64,000 nucleotides of DNA from the NCBI GenBank assembly GCA_026119935.1, contig JALRMH010000061.1, positions 124,001 through 188,000 on the forward strand, in the 5' to 3' direction. Source of the stretch: Endothia cerciana. Lineage: Eukaryota > Ascomycota > Sordariomycetes > Diaporthales > Cryphonectriaceae. Under the pieces are notes generated by a model. It ran no database searches, was not told where the DNA came from, and saw only the letters and a program-made list of their open reading frames with translations. The position numbers and the translations under genes are program-made. Shown here piece after piece: positions 57,431-64,000 of the stretch (its first letter is position 1; every line of letters begins with the position of its first letter).

Positions 57431-60400
57431 TTACTCCACACACCACCCAGTGCCGGCAACTCGTCTCTGCGTGATCTTCCTCGCTGGCAAAGGCCATCCC
57501 ATACCCCCTGTGCCCTCCGCCCGCAGATACGGCACAACCCAGACCTCACGCAACTTTCCGCCTCCACTGGTTTTGACCTCTTTAATCGGCTTCCCATAAC
57601 TGATTAACGGCGTCCCCTTTGCCAGGGCCGCGATTTGTCCACCCGTGACATCCGTCAGCGCATGCATCCTTGTCTTAGCCTTCCTCTCCCCCTGCGCACC
57701 CCCAGCCTGGCCCCGCTGCAGGTACGCGTAGACGATGTAATCGGGGCACTCGCCGGGACTGAGGTGCGCCAGCGGTGACGAGGGATGGATGTACACGGCG
57801 CGCTCGCTCGGGTCGGCAGTGGAGGGCACGTCGAGCGGGGTGAGAGGGAGATACGGCACGTCGATGGCGCGTCGTGGCTTGCGATGCCCCGTCTCGAGCG
57901 GTGTCGGGGCTTTGTCGGCACGGATTGCGACCTGGTCGATGAAGCCTGCCGCCACCATCTGCTTCAGGGCGGTGACTTGTTTCTGTGTGGGGCGGTCGAG
58001 TTTCTCCTGAAAGCTGAGGTTGGGGAAGGAGGGGATGTGTGTCCGGAGCAGTTCCGTGAGTTGTTGTCGGAGCTGTTGGGTCTCCTTGAGCGTTTTGTAC
58101 CGGACGAAATGTGATTCGCACCATGCCTCAGTGGGCTCGTGGGCAAACTCGCCAACGACTTGTAGTAATTTCATCGCGTCAGACGCGTCGTCGAGGGAGC
58201 AGAAGTTCTTGTGCACGGCGTTATAGGCGCGTCGAACGTTGGCTTGGTGGTCTTCGGCAATAACGTCCGCTGTTGTGCGGATGACTTCCTCATCATCCTC
58301 GTCTCTTGCAGCCAGCTGTGGTATTGCCTGTGACTCCTGCAAGAAGACATCAGCAGCAGAGAGACCAGAGACCATGGTAATCGTGTATGGGAGACAGTCA
58401 TGCAGATGGCCCACAAGAAGGATGCGGGCAAAGCGCGGAGACAGAGGGAAGATTGACATGGTCTTCCCGAAGGTCGTCACCTGTCCGCCTTCCTTGATAG
58501 CCGACAGATACGTTAATAGTCTCTCTGCCTTGACGAGGCTCTGCCTGTCTGGTGGTGTTGGGAACGGAAAGTTGACCACGTGCTGCAGATTCATGGCCTT
58601 GAGTTGCAGGACCACCCCTTCGATGGGCATTCGCAGCAGCTCAGGGTCAGAGAACTCCTGAAAGTCTCTCTCGTAGACCGCTGACGAGTAGAGCCGATAG
58701 CAGTGGCCTGGACCTGTTCGACCAGCACGACCAGATCTCTGACTTGCACTAGCTTTGCTGATCCAGCCGACCTCGAAGCTCTGCACGCCGTTAAGACGAT
58801 TGTACTTCCTCTCTTTGGACCGGCCACAGTCAAAGACATATCGGATGCCCGGGATGGTAAGACTCGTCTCGGCGACGTTGGTAGCCAGAACGACGAGGCG
58901 GGACCCGTCTGGTGGCGGCTCAAAGACGCGCATCTGCTCCTTGGTCGGTAGAAGTGAATAGAGTGGCAGAATGTGCAGGCGAGAAGGCCCACTTCCTGCC
59001 TCTCCCTCCTCTTCGGGGATGGCAAACTCCGCCTCGTCGTCCTCTTCCTCGTCGCCGGACACATTTTCATCATAATCATCTACACCACCATCTTCCACAT
59101 CGCCAAAATCGATGTCCTCCGCCTCCACAGGTGCTTCACTGGCTGGGATCCTGACCTTGATACCACTGTCAGAGTCTATCCCCATGAAGGCTTTTTTGAG
59201 TTTCTTGCTCAGCTGCACGATCTCATTCTGGCCTGTCATGAAGACGAGGATCCCGCCCGGTGGAAGTTTTTTATGCCCTCGACTGATCTTCTTGAAAGCT
59301 TCCTCGACATAGTCGTGGTGAGTCCTCCTCGAGAAGTGGATTGTGACTGGGTACTGTCGTCCCTCCACTTCCAACACAGGCGGTGGTGTCTTGAATAGTC
59401 TCGGATTCTGTGTCATGTCCTCAATCCGTAGAGTAGCCGACATGATGATGAGCTTCAAAGGCCTCATGGTCGGGTCCTCTTTCGCCAAGTCGCTTCGCAA
59501 TTTGACCACTCTACTTAACATGCCGACGAGGATGTCCGTATTAACGCTCCTCTCATGAGCCTCATCCACGATGATGGCAGAGTACTTCTTCAAGGTGATA
59601 TCTTGCGCGACCTCTCGTAGCAACACACCGTCTGTCATGAACTTGACAGCAGTGCCAGGGTTCACAGTTCCCTCAAACCGAATCTGGTATGCTACCTTGC
59701 TGCCATTGTCACCAAGCTCCTGGGCCACTCGTTTTGACATACTGACAGCCGCAACCCTTCGAGGTTGCGTGATCCCAATCATTCCAGGCGTCGGTCCAGC
59801 AGGAGACCCGTATCCTGCCTCGAAGAGGAATTGTGGCACCTGCGTTGTTTTGCCGGATCCTGTGGCACCACACACCACCACAATGTCGTTGTTGTGTATG
59901 GCCTCCATGATCTTCTGCTCCTCGGCTACGACGGGAAGCTTCAAGCGAGCCTCTTGGATGTCTTCTGGTCGTGTAACATTGATGCTGTGGGATTTCCTGT
60001 CTGTATCCTTCGTTGGCTGTAATTCGAGAGGGAGGGGATCTTGCTCGAGGGGCCGTGGGTTGAAATTTGCGGGTTTCGGTATCTCCAGGAGCCGTGACCC
60101 AGAACCCACGGGCTCGTATCCCAGAGCCTCGTTTCGTTGCTGATGGGCCCAAGCTTTGAACGCCGAAGGGCGTTGCCGGTTCGTCGAAGTCTCGCCGTCT
60201 GAATTATCACTATCCTCTTCATTCGATGACGAACCCACGTCATCACTGTCGCTGTCTTCATCGGAACCTGACGCGTCCTCTTCCGAGTCGGCTTCCGAGC
60301 CACGTTCATTGTTTTCGTCCCCCGAAGTACTGCTATCTTCATCCATTCCTGTGTTGGCTTCATCGGCACTTAAACCACCCCACTCGTCCGTACTATCTTC

Positions 60401-61111
60401 GACTTTCATCGGCTCCGGCTGGACAAGAGTGACTTTGGACTTCACACCTCCTCTCTTCTGTCGTTTCACAAGCTTCGGGCGTCCGTCCTCGCCGATCTCG
60501 AGGGGCCGCTTGAGGCCGGACCCGACCGCTCTCGGTGTCGAGGCATTGTGTGGGGGCTTTTCCGGTTGTATGTCCTTCTTAGGCCTCGCATCTGATTCCG
60601 CTGTCATCGACGATGTGGCTTGCGCCGCCACTTCCTCACGTTTTGAATCCTCTTCTGAGGAAGACACCTCTAATTCTCCAGATGCTTGCCGTTCCTCGAA
60701 GAGGATCTTCTCATTCTCCTCCGTGTCGATGCCGGCCTGTCTCTCCTTCAGCGCACGTGATAGAGCCTCCCTCTTCGTCTCACGATTGTGTCCGAGGGCG
60801 CGACTACTGGCAAAAAAACTTGTGTCGACCTGATTCTCGGCTAGCTTCGCCAACAGCTGGCGGTTCTCATCCTTCTTGAGCTTGTTTTCGATGTATTTGT
60901 CGAGGCGTTTGGCCTTCTTGCCGCTGACCTTGATGCCCTGGTTCTTCAGCTCCTCGCGCATCCGGGCTTTCTGCTCCTCCTTCTCCCGAATGTGCTCAGG
61001 CAGGATCTCCTGGGCATTAGAGAGGTCTTCATGTCCATTTTGTTGTCGGCCCTGGTCCCGCGCCAGGTTTCGGTGCCTCTGTTTCCTCTGTCGGGGAACA
61101 AATTTGGGCAT
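57431..61111 (-). CDS. DEAH-box RNA helicase Dhr1/Ecm16 (DHX37 type)
   Basis: Nucleolar helicase of 40S ribosome biogenesis; in yeast it releases U3 snoRNA from pre-rRNA. Single exon of 1226 residues (yeast Ecm16 is about 1267). The start is ATG 61111 (MPKFVPRQRKQRHRN), a basic N terminus. Motifs are VVCGATGSGKTTQVPQF (I), TQPRRVAAVSMSKRVAQELG (Ia), DEAHERSVNTDILVG (II), MSATLRIEDM (III), TNVAETSLTIPG (V) and QRSGRAGRTGPG (VI). An acidic insert separates motifs III and V (DDYDENVSGDEEEDDEAEF). The Ser/Asp/Glu-rich stretch before motif I and the helicase-associated/OB C-terminal end (YLQRGQAGGAQ...EVWVVPYLR) fit DHX37 better than Prp-type DEAH helicases. Confidence 0.93.
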   Translation of the reverse strand: MPKFVPRQRKQRHRNLARDQGRQQNGHEDLSNAQEILPEHIREKEEQKARMREELKNQGIKVSGKKAKRLDKYIENKLKKDENRQLLAKLAENQVDTSFFASSRALGHNRETKREALSRALKERQAGIDTEENEKILFEERQASGELEVSSSEEDSKREEVAAQATSSMTAESDARPKKDIQPEKPPHNASTPRAVGSGLKRPLEIGEDGRPKLVKRQKRGGVKSKVTLVQPEPMKVEDSTDEWGGLSADEANTGMDEDSSTSGDENNERGSEADSEEDASGSDEDSDSDDVGSSSNEEDSDNSDGETSTNRQRPSAFKAWAHQQRNEALGYEPVGSGSRLLEIPKPANFNPRPLEQDPLPLELQPTKDTDRKSHSINVTRPEDIQEARLKLPVVAEEQKIMEAIHNNDIVVVCGATGSGKTTQVPQFLFEAGYGSPAGPTPGMIGITQPRRVAAVSMSKRVAQELGDNGSKVAYQIRFEGTVNPGTAVKFMTDGVLLREVAQDITLKKYSAIIVDEAHERSVNTDILVGMLSRVVKLRSDLAKEDPTMRPLKLIIMSATLRIEDMTQNPRLFKTPPPVLEVEGRQYPVTIHFSRRTHHDYVEEAFKKISRGHKKLPPGGILVFMTGQNEIVQLSKKLKKAFMGIDSDSGIKVRIPASEAPVEAEDIDFGDVEDGGVDDYDENVSGDEEEDDEAEFAIPEEEGEAGSGPSRLHILPLYSLLPTKEQMRVFEPPPDGSRLVVLATNVAETSLTIPGIRYVFDCGRSKERKYNRLNGVQSFEVGWISKASASQRSGRAGRTGPGHCYRLYSSAVYERDFQEFSDPELLRMPIEGVVLQLKAMNLQHVVNFPFPTPPDRQSLVKAERLLTYLSAIKEGGQVTTFGKTMSIFPLSPRFARILLVGHLHDCLPYTITMVSGLSAADVFLQESQAIPQLAARDEDDEEVIRTTADVIAEDHQANVRRAYNAVHKNFCSLDDASDAMKLLQVVGEFAHEPTEAWCESHFVRYKTLKETQQLRQQLTELLRTHIPSFPNLSFQEKLDRPTQKQVTALKQMVAAGFIDQVAIRADKAPTPLETGHRKPRRAIDVPYLPLTPLDVPSTADPSERAVYIHPSSPLAHLSPGECPDYIVYAYLQRGQAGGAQGERKAKTRMHALTDVTGGQIAALAKGTPLISYGKPIKEVKTSGGGKLREVWVVPYLRAEGTGGMGWPLPARKITQRRVAGTGWCVE

Positions 61112-61781
61112 GATGGTCGTCGGAGCCCCACGAGCCCAGACAGAGTTATACCGGTGGCGAAAGTTGATTGCCTCACGGTCAACAAATGGTGCCACCTCGA
61201 AGATTGAGGATTCTTGCTGAATTCGATGGGAGCGATGTATGAGGGTGACTGTCAAAATGAGAATGACAGAGCGCAGTGAGATGCTTGGACGAACTTTTTA
61301 GTGGGGCCAAGATTGTCGATAAGGGTTTATACTGTGGCACCAAAGTACCGGTAAGAATATGAGGCTCGCCCCAGCTGTGTTCAATGGCTTGGCCGCTGGA
61401 CGGTTGAAAAAGGGACTTCCAGGTCGCCTTCACAATAAGCAGAATATTTCATCCAACTTGCGGTAGAACTTGCGGACTTTTCCACTGCCCAGAGTACCAG
61501 AGCGAAGGTGCCTTCAAAGTATTGAGAAATGTTGAATGCCGCAGCTGCTGTGTACTATGTACTATGGTCCTGCAGTGGGGCTTCCCACTGGAGCACTGCC
61601 TGCAGCAGGGGTCCGCTGTCCACGGTCCTGAGCCGCACGACAACGGCTGCCAACTCGGCTTCACCATGATTGAGCAAGCTTCATCAAACAACTTCACATG
61701 TTCAGATCGACGAGCACTCTGTCTGCAGCTGTTCTACACCTGTTGCGCGCCTCGAGGCCTCTTGTATCTCACTCATCAAAT
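61112..61781. promoter_or_regulatory. Divergent promoter, helicase / proteasome chaperone
   Basis: 670 bp between opposite start codons. Nothing specific is identified. An in-frame ATG at 61698 could extend the chaperone by 28 residues but lacks support. Confidence 0.4.
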
Positions 61782-62289
61782 ATGGCGACGAGTGACGTCA
61801 GAGAGGAGGCCTTCCCAGCTCCGTCCCGACAGGCAAATGGGCAGGTCAACGGCATTCCAACAGATGTCTCATGCGTCAACTTTGCCGACAAGATTGTCAT
61901 CACAATATCTCAGGACGGGCGCCTCGCACAATGGGTACGTGTTGAGACTCAACCAACTCTACAAAGAGGCATACATAATGACACAACGCCCTTAGGTCCA
62001 AGTGCCTCTCTCAGCGCCCTCTCCCGCTCTTGTAGACATGTCTCTCCCCCGCGCTGAACTGTCACTCCTACCATCAGTTCACCTGGAACCCAAGACTCTT
62101 GTTGGTGGCGGAGGCTCGGACAGAGAGACTGTGGGCCAGCTTTACGCCGCTCAAATCGCCAGCCACCTCGCACTGAGGAATCCAGACGATCGGAGGACAT
62201 TGGTACTAGGCCTTGGCCTGCGGAAATTCGACTCTGAAAGCCGCGAGGGCTTCCTCGACGTCATTGAGCTGGTTATGAAGGCTCTGTGA
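61782..62289 (+). CDS. Proteasome assembly chaperone 3-like
   Basis: Small cytosolic or nuclear chaperone expected to help assemble the 20S alpha ring (PAC3; functional analogue of yeast Irc25/Poc3). Exons 61782-61934 and 61996-62289 (61 bp intron, GTACGT...CCTTAG, phase 0) give 148 residues. The join restores the family signature VTISQDGRLAQW|VQVPL. The second exon has AELSLLPSVHLEPKTLVGG and ends RTLVLGLGLRKFDSESREGF, a PAC3-like C terminus. The start MATSDVREEAFPAPSRQ matches expected length; the open frame continues upstream to ATG 61698 (MFRSTSTLSAAVLHLL), which would add a leader-like stretch. Confidence 0.85.
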
Positions 62290-64000
62290 GGGATCGACGA
62301 CGGCTCGAACAAGGACGGCTATGACGACTGAGTGTAGCTAAGTCTACCCGGAATCAAAAGATCAGATGGGACACAGCTCAGGCTGGCAGGATCAGGGCAG
62401 TAGACATGACTTCTCACCATCGCTAGACGGAGGCCATCGGAACCTATCTCGGTATTGCCTGCAAGATGAGTCGGCTTCGACCGGAGTGGAGAGCCTCGCA
62501 ATCCAGAACGTCTTTCAGTTCTGGGCCATCCCAGTTCAGCTTGATAGCGATGGTCTATACAGCAACACTAGCCTCATTATTGGTACGTTTGTACTGCCAG
62601 ATCCCTCAAGCTGCCTTGAAGGCTTGACAAGTCAAGTCATCGTGGAACCCAAGGACGAGGACGTTCTTGCGAGGATCTATGCGAAACCACCCCAGAAGAT
62701 GCTTCGGAATCTCTATGAACTCGGTGTTGAGTATGACGTCGCATTCGTCTTGTTTTTTGGCTTGTGCCATCTCAACTTGTGTCTCAACTTGTGCACGAAC
62801 CGTGCAAAAGCAATGTCAAATTCAGCTCCCGTTCTCATGGCTCTGATGACTTGCTGTGCCCAACCGTTATCGGTGGACCGGGATTCTGGACCGCTGGCTG
62901 AGGTCCAGGGGCCCAAGCTGCATGACCCTGTACCTGCGCCTGGAGAGCTGGATGGACGTGGGGGGGGATTAGAAGTTGAGGCGGAACAGGAATAAGGGTT
63001 CCAATGCCATTCTGAAATCCTGCTGGTTTCATTGAGCCTGGGCAGGATATTGCTGGCCCAAGGGAGCCTCGGCCTTGAATGCCAGATCTGAAAATGGGAT
63101 ACGGGATTGATGTGGGAGCGGAGCAGGAGTCTAGTTGTAAGCCTAAGCACCACGGCCGCCCTCACATGGTCGATAAACATTATGTGCGACCATTTTTAGG
63201 ATTGAACGGCCAGATGGTCTATATGGACTTAGACAATCCAGATATCGTCCAGTCCATCCGCAGAGGTTCGAAGCTGGAGGCACAAGCATCCGATGAAAGA
63301 GGGAATGTGTGCTAGTCCTGTGAGCGCCGGAAAGCGGTTTCACCACATCCAAAAAAGGCGCCAATAGTACTTCAGGCTAGGGACATCCGGAAACGCCTAT
63401 TTACATGCGTGAGGGTTCGTCCTGCGATCGGGCTCCAGCCAATCCGATGTCTCTCGATCGTGCATTCCCTCCTTAAGGCAGCAAAACGGGGTTGAAGAGA
63501 CCCACGCGGCCAAGACAGCACTCTTGGTCCGTCACTTCCATGCATGGCGCTCAAGAAGGTGCACATACCACGGGAGAGCCTCACTAAACTCTGTTCAGCG
63601 CATATATACCGCCTTCTGGGCTAATCACATCATGCCAGAAGAGATTGCAGAATACTCCTCTCTTTTACACTAGGGAAATGTTTAGGCTAATGCTCGGCCG
63701 TGCCCACAGGCGGTTTGTCTGTCTCTTGATATCACGGGCTTCAATCTGGCACGGGAAAAGGCAAACCTCGGACCGGCCCTCACCGCATCCTCATCCATCC
63801 CTTCCACGCGGACGTCGGCTCGTAAGAAACGAGGCCTCCTGAGCCACGGAGCGTCGATGGTGGGCGCCAAGATGAGCAGCATGGAGTGTGGTAGCACGGC
63901 ATGTGGTCTTGCCCTCCGACCGCAGAGGTGATCACCTTTCCGGTAGAGTATATCCCGCTTTATATGGATCAAAGAGCGGAACAGCAGCCAGCCGCACGTT
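62290..64000. other. Gene-poor right end, possible decayed gene
   Basis: 1.7 kb without an intact gene. On the minus strand, 63160-62835 is open and Pro/Gly-rich (GSMKPAGFQNGIGTLIPVPP). Further down (about 62700-62450) fragments such as WFRIDPRKNVLVLGFHDD and LNWDGPELKDVLDC appear, interrupted by stops, possibly a decayed fungal protein gene. A plus-strand frame at 62366-62995 looks like its shadow. From 63200 to the end nothing is recognised. Confidence 0.4.

Noticed and set aside
62366..62995. Plus-strand open frame of 209 codons
   Set aside because: Looks like the complement of a weakly protein-like minus-strand stretch; no domain and no splice support.
1..64000. CRISPR arrays, rRNA genes, complete transposons or telomeric repeats
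   Set aside because: No regularly spaced repeats, rRNA-like conserved blocks, transposase or reverse-transcriptase motifs, or TTAGGG arrays were seen.

Overview
The window looks like nuclear DNA of a filamentous ascomycete (Pezizomycotina, probably a Sordariomycete). The genes are spaced, sit on both strands and are interrupted by short introns (43 to about 165 bp, one of 478 bp) with GTRNGT donors, CTGAC/CTAAC-like branch sites and YAG acceptors. Typical fungal families are present: a HET-domain gene, a hydrolase/ankyrin NLR-type receptor, a fungal sacsin-like protein, calcineurin A and a mitochondrial leucyl-tRNA synthetase. No bacterial operons, CRISPR arrays or intact transposons were seen. 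All exon structures were built by hand from reading frame, splice consensus and family knowledge.

Layout. 0.4-5.3 kb: an asparaginase-ankyrin fusion (-) and a trimethyllysine/gamma-butyrobetaine-type dioxygenase (+) whose first exon is oddly scrambled. 6.1-18 kb: a housekeeping block with calcineurin A (+), a fungal cyclase-family hydrolase (-), an Mtq1/HemK-like methyltransferase (+), mitochondrial LeuRS (-) and an L-type amino-acid permease (+). 18.5-33.5 kb: an accessory island tied to fungal self/non-self recognition. It holds a decayed HET-domain gene, a 10-exon NLR-like ankyrin protein with a ZZ-type C terminus, a 307-residue beta-rich protein of unknown function, a divergently transcribed subtilisin-like protease with an N-terminal regulatory half, and a broken zinc-type dehydrogenase. 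34.9-39.8 kb: NAD-dependent formate dehydrogenase with a long first intron, and a SAM methyltransferase. 39.8-43.7 kb: a gene-poor gap. 43.7-62.3 kb: a sacsin-like ATPase with a C-terminal HELAH motif, an MMTAG-type RS-rich nuclear protein, Mediator subunit Med6, a small four-CxxC protein with a tandem repeat, a coiled-coil protein, the DEAH helicase Dhr1/Ecm16 and a PAC3-type proteasome chaperone. The last 1.7 kb contains no convincing gene.

How genes work together. Most neighbours are unrelated housekeeping genes. The exception is the 20.4-32.7 kb trio. A small beta-rich protein shares a 619 bp divergent promoter with a subtilisin-like protease, and an NLR-like receptor lies immediately downstream. 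The arrangement resembles known fungal pairs in which a subtilisin-like protease activates a small cell-death effector (HET-Q2 acting on the gasdermin-like HET-Q1). I infer, but cannot show, that this is a programmed-cell-death or defence module whose effector is of a different or unrecognised type.
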